Assembly (NCBI GenBank): GCA_015039315.1
Contig: WIDE01000034.1
Location: forward strand, 121,250-185,249
DNA length: 64,000 nucleotides
Source: Clavulina sp. PMI_390
Lineage: Eukaryota > Basidiomycota > Agaricomycetes > Cantharellales > Hydnaceae
Direction of reading: 5' to 3'
Under the pieces are notes generated by a model, which did not search any database, was not told the origin of the DNA, and was given only the letters and a program-made list of their open reading frames with translations. This document shows, piece by piece, positions 23,590-33,281 of this stretch (the stretch's first letter is position 1; each line of letters opens with the position of its first letter). A program made the position numbers and the translations under genes.

Positions 23590-25422
23590 CGCTTGATGCT
23601 CGTCACAATTCGGGACCCATACTTCATCTTGGTGTCCAGACTTCTCTTTACCCATTATTAAACTTCTTAAGCTACGCACATTGGGGTTGCTCAATTTTCA
23701 CGCCGCATTAGCAAAACCATTCCTCGGCTCGTCGTCTCGGCTTCGATACATTTGGCCCCTCTGGGATGAACTTCAATTAATAGCCTTGAGAGCATACACG
23801 TGTCAGCACGCAAGTACTCTGACATCAGTGTCGCTTTGGCATTATCCATGGTAAGTGAGGAGCAATGATAATCTTACCAAGCAATGAGAGCTGACCAGTA
23901 CGGCGTTTTGTTTTCGTTACCGCAAGCTGATTTCTTCGTGTTCATACCTCGACCCACTAGAGAAACTGCATGTGGATACTACCTCAAAAGTTCCAGATAC
24001 CTCCCGCCAATATCGTTCTGGTGGCTCGCATGATGATTCCTGTACAAGCTATCGGGAAAACTCAGACCTCTTTTGCCCACACGCTCTCCTCGATGTGCGG
24101 GACACTTGGCGAGGATCTATTCTGGCAGCTCACGAATAACAAAGCAAATAGCTTGCCCCACACGGTACGACGTTCGTCAGCATTTGTCCAGAGCTCTGAG
24201 CTACCACATTCATCATATTCTCGCCCATCATTCAGCTTTCCGTGTGATTGATGCCACCGTACACTGCAAAATTATATGATGACGCCTCACTAACCTCTTG
24301 ATGGTCAGGCGTAAAGTAGATTCGGATTTCCAATCCATAGTGCTGTCTTGGCGTGAATTTCGCCGTGCCACATCTTGATGCACACATCCGTCCTTCCACT
24401 CTCGGTGCTGTCTTGGTTAGTTGGGTAGGCGGTGGCTACAAACTGTGGTGGCTCAACCGCAGGATATCCAAACCCCCGTCGATTTGCTTTATGGGAATCG
24501 GGATCCCATATCAATCCTTTGATCTCAGCGCGAGTTGACAGACTTGATGTACAGCTGTCACCCCTCTGACGATCTGGCAAATTGGCGTGGAGGTTCCACA
24601 TAAGTGTATTTGACCTGCAAGAAAGTGTGACGGCCTCGTGCCCGAAACTTCTTTCCAACAGATTACATGCATGAGAAGCTTATTCATGATGTGTGGATCC
24701 CGTCAGTCAAATGCATTGACAGGTGTGACTAACTGTCAGGCAGGGTCATCGAAATGACTTTTCACCCAGTCACATCTCGATCACTCCGCAATACTCGAGG
24801 CCTCCGCATTGAGTGTGGGGCTTGATGACGCAAACTAATACTGGCTTGGAGGAGCGCCGTATGGAGTCTTGAACCGGCGTTCAAGCGTCTCCCTACTCGA
24901 GATACGGCGGCGACGAACTTGAGTACGAGAACGATGTTTTTTGAGTTGACCTTAGTAGTTTTGGGGTGCTTATTGGATGGTTGAGGGGGTGTCGATAAAG
25001 AGATGGTTCGCCCAAGGTACCGAACCAACCCCCTTTGTTCAGCTACTCGCATAAAGCACTCTTTTCATAGCGCAAACCACCGCCGATTCTATGTTTTCGC
25101 TTCTATCCCAGTCACATCGACAGAGGAGAATCAGCGGCGTCTGTGGCTAGCCTCGCGCTCACTCAAATGGGTGGTTAATTCCTCGGCTCAAGCTCGCAAG
25201 ACGTGGCCACACACAAGCTTATTCACCTAGCTTCCGCCTGTTCTCCTAGACTAAAGATCTAAAATCAAATGATCCTAAGAGTATGACGTTCGCTGGGGAT
25301 GCCTCTTTACTAAGTTCCCTACTCAGAAAAAGCATAAAAGGCGACGTGCTGGGAGGTACTGCCCCATCACCCCTCACTCTCCACTCCTCACAACCCACCA
25401 GCTCTTCCAGCTACTCCCAAAG
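23590..25422 (+). repeat. Duplicated upstream block of SSP copy 5
   Basis: Direct repeat of 19600-21472: AATTCGGGACCCATAC near 23606, ATTAAACTTCTTAA near 23657, TTTTCACGCCGCATTAGC near 23696, GACGGCCTCGTGCC near 24629, ATCACTCCGCAATACTCGA near 24780, and the AGGAGAATCAGCGGCG box near 25122. Together with SSP4 and SSP5 it defines a tandem unit of roughly 2.65 kb. No gene is supported. Confidence 0.65.
25333..25341 (+). promoter_or_regulatory. TATA-like box of SSP copy 5
   Basis: CATAAAAGG lies 90 bp upstream of the ATG, in a stretch nearly identical to the copy-4 promoter. Confidence 0.6.
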
Positions 25423-26226
25423 ATGCAGCTCGCCCGCTTCTACACCGCTCTGCTCTTCTTCATCAGCAGCTTCAGCCTCTTCGCGAGTGCGAGCCCCGTC
25501 GCGACCGACCTCATGGTCCGTGACGGAACCTGCGGTATGTTGACTCGATGACTTCTGGATGTTCTTGATGTTCATACTTGGACACATTTTACCTCTCGTA
25601 GGCTGTGGCACGGACGTTGTGAATGCGCTTCTGGACCTCCAGGTCAAGGTCAATGCCGATGTCAAGCTTCTCGATGGTGGTAAGTGCGGGCTCATCGATA
25701 GCTGACTTGACTATGCTCACCCGAACTATGTGCGTAGTTACGGATTGCTCGAAGGGTATTGATGCTCTCATCGCTGACATCAACGCGTCGGCAAAAGTCA
25801 TTGCCGGGCTCGACGTTTCGGCCGGTTTCCTTGATGCTGACCTGAGCCTTTGCGTCTCGATCTGCGTCCAAATCATCTTGGTATGTTGCCTTGCATCATC
25901 GATACCTTCGAATCCCCATTTCTGATACCTTGCCACAGGCTATCCTTGCTGGCTGCTTGAAGTACTCGGTTGTCATCATCTTGACGGTTGTCGCCAAACT
26001 CGACTTGGCCATTTGCGCGCTTATCAACGCTTGCATCAGCCTCAACGCTGGCTTCCTTGCCAAGATCGACCTCAAGTATGTGATAATATTTCCACATCAA
26101 CAATATTCTGAACACCCGAGCTCTTTATTAACTGGTCTCGTCCTTTCTAGCGCCGACCTGCTCGCTGCCATTCCTAACCTTACTCTTTGCGGGTTTGTCA
26201 ACCTCCTTGCTCTCCTCAAACTCTAG
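25423..26226 (+). CDS. Small secreted cysteine-containing protein, SSP copy 5
   Basis: Five-exon family member, about 181 residues. Signal peptide MQLARFYTALLFFISSFSLF, ASPVATDLMVRDGTCG plus CGTDVVNALLDLQVKVNADV, TDCSKGIDALIADI, DVSAGFLDADLSLCVSICVQ, AILAGCLKYSVVIILTVVAK, LAICALINACISLNAGFLAK and NLTLCGFVNLLALLKL ending TAG. Its exon 1-2 region is almost identical to copy 4, while exons 3-5 match copy 3 better, which suggests gene conversion or recombination among copies. The function is unknown. Confidence 0.82.
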
Positions 26227-26661
26227 GTTTGATCGCGACGAATATGTCGCCTGCTGTTTGTGAATGTGTCCGTTGCAAGATTGCTTCTAGCTACAAGACT
26301 CGTACCGTGCTTCAATTGCCTGTGTTCATACTGTTTGTACAAACACATTGGATGTCGATGCTCCCTTGCATATTGTTGCCACCATTGTGTGACTATTGGG
26401 CGATTGATCAATCCAAAGAACCCACATGTAAGGAAAGAATAGCAAAATGACTACGTCCAGAATTAGGAAAATCAATCTAATGTCGGGCGCCGAGGCTACA
26501 GTTAATGCAATAGAATGAATTCTATGTTGCCGGCGGCACGCAAACGCGAACATGTCACACACATGCTGACGCTCTTTGGCTGACTCTCAATCTGCTCTTG
26601 ACGCGTTGCTCTGTGGCCACGGCTTCCTCTTCTCTCCCGCCTTCGCTAGCTATCAGAAATC
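26227..26661. other. Intergenic between SSP5 and SDR copy C
   Basis: No gene is seen. The SDR promoter region here does not resemble the duplicated promoters of copies A and B. Confidence 0.55.
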
Positions 26662-28031
26662 ATGTCACTCTGGGACACATACTACGGAGCGAAAGAGCTC
26701 TTTCCACCCAAGGCCCAATGGACCACAGCCAACACCACTGACCTTTCAGGCAAGGTTATGCTTGTTACTGGTGGAAACACGGGCATAGGTGCGTGATTGT
26801 CGTTTTCATACGCTCCCCTCGTTCTATAGCATCCCCTCCCTTAGGCAAACAGACCGCGCGCGTGTTGCTAGAGCGGAACGCCAGAGTCTATATCGCATGT
26901 CGATCCCCAGAGAAAGCACAAGCTGCCTTCGAGGACTTGAAGAAATCGACTGGAAAGACGGATGATGATGTGAGGGTACTAGAGATGGACCTCGCGAGCC
27001 TTCCGACCGTCAAGGCGGCCGTTGATGCGTTTTTGAGGTGCGTCCTTTGGCCAACGCTCGGGTGTTTTAGTTCTAATTGCCCATATTCGTTTTGCCTCTC
27101 CCTAGCAAGGAGAATCGTCTCGACGTCTTATTCAACTCTGCGGGTGTCATGTTCCCGCCAATGTCTCTAATGACCTCGCATGGACACGACGGGCAGTTTG
27201 GCACGAATCTTCTTGGTCATTTCTACCTCACTCAATTACTGCTTCCGACCCTCCTCGCCAGCGCAAAGACATCGTCGGATCAGCATGCCCGCATAATCAA
27301 CCTCTCCTCAAATGGTCACTGGTGGGCACCACCAGAAAGCCAAGGTGGTCCAGTCGTTTACGATACATTGGTCGAAGGTCCAGCGAGGACGAGGCTAGGG
27401 ATATTCCCCCTATACACACAATCCAAAGCAGTGAGTTTCCCTCAGGCATTGCCATACTCTCGTCGAAAGACTGACGTCGTGCTTCTAACCAGGCTATGGT
27501 GATTTTCTCAAAGGCCCTTGCTCGCAAGTATGGGTCTCAGGGAATCATATCGATATCTATGAACCCCGGTGCGTGAACGCTATACAATGACCTATCTCGT
27601 TCATCCAACTTAATCGAGGCATATTGCTCATGAATTATTGCAGGAGGGATCAGGACCGAGTTGCAACGTTATACTGGGGCGATCAGCTTGTGGTTCTTGG
27701 TATGTCTGCTGATGTGGGAACTCTTGTGCCGAGACTGACATGAAGAGCCACAATAGCAATTCATATTGTACGATATCTCATATGGGGCCATCAATCCTAT
27801 CTACGCGGCTACGACACCAGAGGCGCTGCAGCTGAACGGACAGGTGAGTGTCTCAACGGACTGGGTTTTAAGCAATCCCCGCAATTCTTAATATACATGA
27901 CCTCTTTCGAACAGTATTTACGTCCGTGGGCACTGCCCTTCGAACCTCGTGCGGATCTCTCCAATGAGCAACATCAAGAGAAGCTATGGGAATGGTGCGA
28001 AGGGGAGGTGAAAAAATTTGCTCCAAACTGA
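26662..28031 (+). CDS. Short-chain dehydrogenase/reductase (SDR), copy C
   Basis: Third SDR paralog, more distant from A and B. It starts MSLWDTYYGAKELFPP, with cofactor motif TGGNTGIG, VYIACRSPEKAQ, NSAGVMFPP, NLSSNGHW, and an active-site stretch PLYTQSKA (YxxxK). The exon pattern matches copies A and B, but the last intron has a standard GT donor (CAG/GTGAGT). The C-terminus reads YLRPWALPFEPRADLS and ends KLWEWCEGEVKKFAPN. Length is about 310 residues. Its last exon is the left boundary of the tandem duplications that follow: partial copies of that exon lie at about 32497, 32961 and 34590. Confidence 0.85.
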
Positions 28032-28254
28032 ACGGACTCGTTGAATGTCGGCTGTAACTTCACAGTGTTCAGCAAATTGATACCCATATTGAGGAATAAT
28101 CCTTTTGGTTTTCTCTCTACCAGATGATCTTCTTCCTCTGATTGTCCTGATCATGTGTCTAAACACTGCTGAGCTGCATCCCCCGCTTTCAATTAGGTCT
28201 CCTTATTGAGAACGCTATAGGCCAGCCGATTTTTCCCGCCTATGACGTTCCCCC

Positions 28255-29133
28255 CTACTCCACTAAGACATGTGCAACTTCTGCTTTGATATCTAATAGT
28301 GGCTTCGTCAGAGTCCACGTAACTAAAGAACAGTGAAAGGCACTCAGCCCACAGTCCGGTCTAGCAATAAAATTTTCTGTACAACTTTCACTGGTATCAT
28401 GCGGGTATGTGAGAGGCGCTTTGTTTCAGTGCTCCATAGGGAACATGCTCACTAGGTTTACCATCGCGGACCCCGACTTGTGGCTGTTTGACATTGGCAA
28501 AAAAGAGATCGGTCGAAGGATATACGTTGATTCTGGTATCCTGCAGCCCGACACCAACCAGGTTGTCCACTATAGTCACAAACGATTAAAAGGTTCAAAC
28601 GAGGATTCCTTACAAGGATCGCCTGACCCACTCACAGCGAGCACATGCGCTTAAAGAACTGGTCAAGCGACAATCGCAAATTGCCCAACCATCGGGCCGA
28701 TCTGCACTCGCAGCTTTCCTAGGTTCATTAGTTGACATCGCGACCTCTGCTACCCCATTTACCACCTTTACTATGGTGATGATGATAGGGTGACCAGGAG
28801 AAGCCCCTGGAGCTCCGCGATCCACGGTAGACAAAGGAACGGTATCGAGAAGCGCGCTGCTCTCTGGATCAGTGCTGAACTTGAGAGCAATAATCCTCGA
28901 GAGAGATATCCCTCGCGGTCGGCGGCAAGATACGATGCGCAAGCACTCGTCCCACAGAGGAATCTTGTGGATCAAAGGCTTGTTGGCAGGCGAGAGCCAG
29001 ATTTTCTTCCACGATCCGGTAGTAAACTATGATTTTTCGCCAGATTAGTTTGTAGATAAGCTCGGGCGTCAGCAGTGAACTGATTACAATATCTCAGATC
29101 TTCAGGTGACTCATTTTGTGAAATGCTAGACAT
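28255..29133 (-). pseudogene. UF-family gene, copy 1 (frameshifting deletion)
   Basis: Member of the unknown-function family described under the copy at 33282-34183. The ATG at 29133 and the first intron (donor T/GTAATC) are conserved, and the exon begins YYRIVEENLALACQQAFDPQ. A deletion of about 32 bp after HRILPPT removes the VSSFKKALSRLE segment and shifts the frame, so the downstream part (ISLSRIIALKF to CRLTSSLSACAR) is no longer in frame with the start. The later exons (DTRINVYPSTDLFFANV; IKAEVAHVLVE with stop at 28255) are intact. Alternative splicing around the lesion cannot be excluded. Confidence 0.6.
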
Positions 29134-29351
29134 CAAACTACAGAAGGAAAGGCGCCGAGCGGATAGAACAGGGTTTATGGACTAAGGATCTCACCCGAAG
29201 GGAAACCTGTGTTTGTCGTGATAGGTGGCAAGAGCATTACATTTTGTATTGCCATTATTTAGTGGTGTGGTGCGCAAATACTGGAAGGCACTGCCAATTC
29301 ATTCTGGGTTGCCTAACGTAATAGGAAGGCTGTTACTGAACCGTTCTCATC

Positions 29352-29420
29352 ATGCGACCAACACAATTGGAGTCAGCCAACATATGGGATCCCTTAATAA
29401 ATTCATCAATGCTGGCTACT
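29352..29420 (+). pseudogene. Fragment of zinc-type F-box gene 5' end, interrupted by transposon
   Basis: ATGCGACCAACACAATTGGAG matches the proposed start region of the complete F-box gene at 35997. The fragment resumes after the Harbinger element at 32376 (ALKGSHGRETLDNDL, then an in-frame stop). It is the right end of a tandem duplication unit and is non-functional. Confidence 0.55.
29418..29420. repeat. Target-site duplication (left), ACT
   Basis: ACT directly before the left inverted repeat; the same ACT follows the right end at 32376-32378. The sister unit near 34470 has a single copy (AGT in GGCTAGTAAAAGCG), as an unoccupied site should. Confidence 0.8.
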
Positions 29421-29453
29421 AGGCGAGTTTCGCAAAGCCAAAAATTGGTTCTG
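29421..29453 (+). repeat. Left terminal inverted repeat
   Basis: Starts AGGCGAGTTTCGCAAAGCC and ends TTGGTTCTG. Pairs with 32343-32375 with two mismatches. Confidence 0.85.
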
Positions 29454-29536
29454 AAATTTTTGTTATGACGTAACCAAAATTTGGCTTTGTATTCATTTGT
29501 ACTGGTACGGCTAAGCGCCTTCTTCCAATTCATACC

Positions 29537-30802
29537 ATGCCACCCGAACGTCGCTCTGGAAGGCTTGCAAGCTCTCGAAAGTCACCGTTAGATTCGTCTA
29601 GAAGGGCTTCTACTTCTCCTACATATTCCGCGCGTCAAAAAGATCCGGAGGCCGCTAGCTCCCAATCTGACGAGGACCTCGATGATACTGAGAGCCGCTC
29701 TGAGCCTGAGGATGACCATCTTGCGCAGACTTCTCGTCAGAATGCTACAGGGCCGCATCAATTATGGGGGTTCAGAATGTGCCACGCGTTCATTCTCGCG
29801 TGCTTGGAGCATGAGCCTTGGGCAGCAAAGCATGGCAAGAAGTTGGCGTGTTGGAAAGCGATCCGGGAGGATGTACTGCAGGCTGCACCTGGGGCCCATA
29901 TAGTAGCAAACCAACTTCAAACAAAAATGAAGGCTCTCCTTGAGAAGCATGAGGTATCAGTCATACAGCCAATATATGCTATGCCCTTGCTTAATTGTCT
30001 TCGGCATGATACAGTTAGGTACCCTTGATGCATGGAGAAGTGCCAAGATCTCCCTGAGCGACACTGAGCATATATCGCTCGCCTCAGAGCTTGACCGGCT
30101 TCAGTCCGCACTCCAGATTTATCAAGAGAAGAAAGCAGCTGACTCGGCAGAAGCTGCAAAAGTAAGGGGATACTTATGTCTGTTTTCATTCTCTGATGAC
30201 AAAATGGTCAATATAGACAGCCGAGAAGGAGAAAGACGCCGTTAATAGCTTCCGAACTGGTGCTATGACTGGCCTTCAGGCAGCACGACGGACTCAGGCT
30301 CGGAACAAGGTACATCATACTAGATTCTTTCTCTTGTGGATAGCAATACACGCTTACTTCAGTCTATCTGAAGGCTTCAGCGCCAGGTGCGTCTTCTGAC
30401 CAGGCAGGACCTTCAGGCGCACAAAATTCAACCAATGAGGATCCCAGCTCATCCTCTACTACCATTGACCCCCGCTATCTCCCACCAACCACTGAATCCA
30501 TGCTCCAGCACTTCAATAATGTTCTTGGCACCTTCCAGTCATCACTCACAGATGAGCAGACCAAATTTCAGGCGGAGGCATCCTCATACATGCAGCAGCA
30601 TCTTTCACTCGAGCAGCGCAAGGTTGAGTGCTTGGAGGAATCACTGGGGTTTGAGAGGAGGCGTGTGGAGGCCCTTGAAAAGATTGCAAATTGCCTCTCT
30701 ACTCCATCCTCTCCCTCCCGTCTTCGCTCACAGAAAGAAAACATGGTCACATCAGTTCTTTCTACCGAGTCTTCTCCAAATCGCATCCGACAAATATTCT
30801 GA
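29537..30802 (+). CDS. Harbinger accessory (Myb/SANT-like DNA-binding) protein
   Basis: Second gene of the transposon. Exon 1 begins MPPERRSGRLASSRKSP and has an acidic, Ser-rich region and then a conserved-looking block (HAFILACLEHEPWAAKHGKK, AWKAIREDVL-type) ending KMKALLEKHE. This W/K-rich block resembles the Myb/SANT-like trihelix domains of Harbinger accessory proteins. Three short introns follow (starting near 29953, 30160 and 30310), with exons reading LGTLDAWRSAKISLSDTEH, ASELDRLQSALQIYQEKK and GLQAARRTQARNK, then the last exon to TAA-type stop at 30802. The last exon has long Gln/Glu-rich coiled-coil segments (LSLEQRKVECLEESLGFERR). In other Harbinger elements this protein enters the nucleus and helps the transposase bind the ends; that role here is inferred. 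Confidence 0.65.
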
Positions 30803-30850
30803 TATCTTGTAACTAGAATACGATCATTTCTTGGAATAATAATAGCTCTC

Positions 30851-32138
30851 TCATGGAGCACTGAAGTATTTCTGAAGCAACAGAGGAGGAAGGTTGAAAT
30901 ATTGTGAAGTTTCGGAGCCATACAAGCATGTGTGTGCATTCGTCATGAGAATGGCTACCCTACAGTAGATCCCAATGGGACAAAGCTCAACCTGGAGCTT
31001 ACGATTATAGTCAATCATTGACCACAGTGATCGGACCTACATGTTGGAAGGAGGAGTCAGACAGGGCCAAAAAAATGAGATTATTGACCAACATACCTTT
31101 CCAAAGCTCCACTCAGCAGCTTGTCGGTAGCGCGACATCTCTTTGTTCAAATCCTGCTCCTCTGGTGTGAGTTCTTCCAGTCGCTTCAGGCCTGAAACCA
31201 CTGCATCCGATTCACCATATGCCGGATCACCATAAATGAACAATTGCTGGTCTTTGGGGTCGCGAGCATGTTCACGCAGCAGTGGAAGTAGTTCAGTGTC
31301 TGACACGATTGCGCCGTCTCCCCTCCGGCCCTCAAAAGCAGGAGAGCAGTGTGAAATGATGCCGTCAGGTGTGGTTATACACCCAAACTTCATTGCATGC
31401 GAGCGGTAATAGCCATTATAAGCAACTTGCTGGTTCCGAGTAGGTCGGCAGATAGCAATGATGGTTGCATCCATGAAAGCCCACACATTTGGAGCGGGGC
31501 AGCCTTTCCCATAAATGGCTTTAGCGTACACAGAAAGCTGTGTGTGTGTGAGCCGAGTGGTATCAAATTCGAGTAGATGTGACCACTTTTTATACACCAT
31601 GCTAAGGACTGTATTGATGGAGAAGGATATTAGGGAGACTGGCCGCCGAAGAATGAGGGAGATGTCGCTGAGACGGTGAGGAACGGCGAGGCGATAGAGT
31701 GCTATGAACAGGCCATGTCGGGCGGAGATTTGGCTGCGGTTTGGTAGAGTGAGGGTAGTAGGGAGATCAAGGACCTCAAGGAGAGCGTCGATTCCCCCAT
31801 TATCAAATCTAAGAATGGAGGAGCTGGTATCATGGCCGTCATCGAGGATATATGCAAGCTCCTACTGACCGAGTCATTTCAAGGACTATTCGATCTTCAA
31901 GTTGATTCGTATCAAGATAAAAGGGCCCAAGAACCGGTAAAGGACCTTTGGGAGGAAGAGATGGGAGCTTGGCACTCGGAATTGTGCGTCGAATCAGTTC
32001 ATCGAGTGCCAAACGGAATCCCTCAGAGTCATCCTTATAGAGCGCAGAGAGGTCTCGAGCAGCGATAGATATTAGTTCAGTTGTAATAGATGCTATTATA
32101 CGAGGTGTATACGCGTTTCTGGGCAAAAAGTGAGCCAT
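30851..32138 (-). CDS. Harbinger DDE transposase (DDE_4 family)
   Basis: Convergent with the accessory gene. The catalytic triad is visible: D in VWAFMDATIIAICRP, D in FIYGDPAYG, and E in AEWSFGKV. Other family blocks are YNGYYRSHAMKFGCITTPDG, LFIALYRLAVPHRLSDIS and, after a 60-bp-class intron ending at about 31040, VRSLWSMIDYN, then IGIYCRVAILMTNAHTCLYG, ending TGA at 30851. At about 31845-31870 the N-terminal exon (MAHFLPRNAYTPRIIASITTE) and the main exon (AYILDDGHDTSSS) lie in different frames. Either an intron with a GTTCTT donor after KGPLP joins them in frame, or a one-base indel has inactivated the gene. Overall the protein otherwise looks complete. Confidence 0.75.
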
Positions 32139-32342
32139 TCTAGCTGGTCGCGAGCATAAACCAAATATTCCAAAACAATCGCGCAGCTAGTACTCTATGT
32201 ACATGACTCAGAATAACCTGAAATTTCGGAAGGAACCTCGAAGGATACGCGGCTTGAAATTCCACGGCTTTTCTGAGTAGCTTTTCTGTTGCGAAAATTT
32301 TGGCAGCAAATTTTGGTTCTGTTGTTGTCATTTGTATAGGCC

Positions 32343-32375
32343 CAGAACCAAAATTTGGCTTTGCGAAACTCGCCT
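32343..32375 (-). repeat. Right terminal inverted repeat
   Basis: Reverse complement of the left repeat with two mismatches; followed by the ACT target duplication at 32376-32378. Confidence 0.85.
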
Positions 32376-32470
32376 ACTAAATGCACTAAAAGGTTCACAC
32401 GGTCGCGAAACCCTCGACAATGACCTCAAAGGTGACAATTTTAGTGTATAACGTCATACAGCTGTTGGGA
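32376..32470 (+). pseudogene. Remainder of F-box gene fragment after the transposon
   Basis: Continues the fragment at 29352-29420: GAAACCCTCGACAATGACCTC matches GAAACACTCGACAATGACATC at about 34499 and the more distant ARAIENDSDGDD exon of the complete gene near 36100. It contains a stop and breaks off where SDR-derived sequence begins. Confidence 0.55.
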
Positions 32471-32496
32471 TAAGACAGTGCCTGCGGCCGTGGGCA

Positions 32497-32595
32497 CTAA
32501 CATCCGAGCCTCGTGCAGATGTCGCTAATTAGTGACACTGGGAGAAGCTGTGGGAGTGGCATGAAGAGGAGAGGAAGAATTTTTCCCTCAAATAA
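32497..32595 (+). pseudogene. Decayed copy of SDR last exon (unit 2)
   Basis: Resembles the C-terminal exon of SDR copy C (EPRAD.S then EKLWEW), with an in-frame stop and indels, ending CTCAAATAA. It shares its specific changes with the fragment at about 34590, so those two derive from one duplicated, already decayed copy. Confidence 0.6.
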
Positions 32596-32799
32596 ACAAA
32601 TCGGTAGTAAGCATCGCCTGTAATTTAAATCTATGGACCTAACTGACGCCCTATCAACGTGGAAGGATGATCCCGCTGCTCCTTCTCTTGGTTAGATGAT
32701 TGTCTTCCCATCGTTCTCAGGGACCCCTGAGAGGCACCGGGATGAGCTGGGATATCACTTCGTATTTCATTTGAGGTTTACTTGCCAAGAAGACTCCCT

Positions 32800-32950
32800 C
32801 TACTCAACGAGGACATGCGCAACTTCTGCTTTGATGTCTAAGAACACGTTCGTCAGAATCCATCTTAAGAGGAAGGCAAAAGCCACTCACAACCCACGGT
32901 GCGATCAGGCAGGAGGATAACCTGAACAACTTTCACTGGTGCGACGCGGG
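32800..32950 (-). pseudogene. UF-family gene, 3' exons only, cut by assembly gap
   Basis: The minus strand gives the last exon IKAEVAHVLVE with TAG at 32800 and part of the preceding exon (KVVQVILLP region) running into the 10-N gap at 32951. It is nearly identical to the 3' end of UF copy 3 (34894-35040), so a full-length gene may exist in the real genome behind the gap. Confidence 0.6.
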
Positions 32951-32960
32951 NNNNNNNNNN
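32951..32960. other. Assembly gap (10 N)
   Basis: Exactly ten N, a placeholder of unknown true size. Left and right flanks are non-adjacent parts of the tandem unit, so sequence is missing here. Confidence 0.95.
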
Positions 32961-33053
32961 TTCGAACCTCGTGCGGATCTCTCCAATGAGCAACATCAAG
33001 AGAAGCTATGGGAATGGTGCGAAGGGGAGGTGAAAAAATTTGCTCCAAACTGA
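32961..33053 (+). pseudogene. Fragment of SDR last exon (unit 3), nearly identical to SDR copy C
   Basis: Matches 27939-28031 almost base for base from FEPRADLSNEQHQEKLWEW to the TGA stop. Being cut at the gap, it may be the end of a complete SDR gene missing from the assembly. Confidence 0.7.
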
Positions 33054-33281
33054 ACAGACTGGTTGAATGTCGAATGTAATTAGAACGAATGAAGCAATTC
33101 GATGCCCTCGTCGATGCGAACGAATAATATATTCGCTTTTTTCTATGCCAGATGGTCCTCTTCCGCTGATATTCCGACCATCTGTCCAAACATTGCCGTG
33201 GTACACCTTCCCGGCTGCAAGGGGGTCTCCTTATTGAGAAGGCTGTAGTTAGCCCGTTCCTCCCGCCCGTGACGCTCTCCC

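Larger units (their letters stand above)
29421..32375. mobile_element. PIF/Harbinger-type DNA transposon, complete, 2955 bp
   Basis: Bounded by 33-bp terminal inverted repeats beginning AGGCGAGTTTCGCAAAGCC (29421-29453 and 32343-32375), identical at 31 of 33 positions, and by a 3-bp ACT target duplication. Both the 3-bp duplication and the two convergent genes (a coiled-coil/DNA-binding-type accessory protein and a DDE transposase) are standard for PIF/Harbinger elements. Extra copies of the motif AAATTTTGG / CCAAAATTTGG just inside each end are likely subterminal protein-binding repeats. It sits inside an F-box gene fragment. Highly similar ends and near-intact genes suggest recent insertion. 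Confidence 0.85.

Noticed and set aside
11792..26226. Hydrophobin identity for the SSP family
   Set aside because: Hydrophobins have eight cysteines including CC doublets; these proteins have about nine single cysteines and no CC pair.
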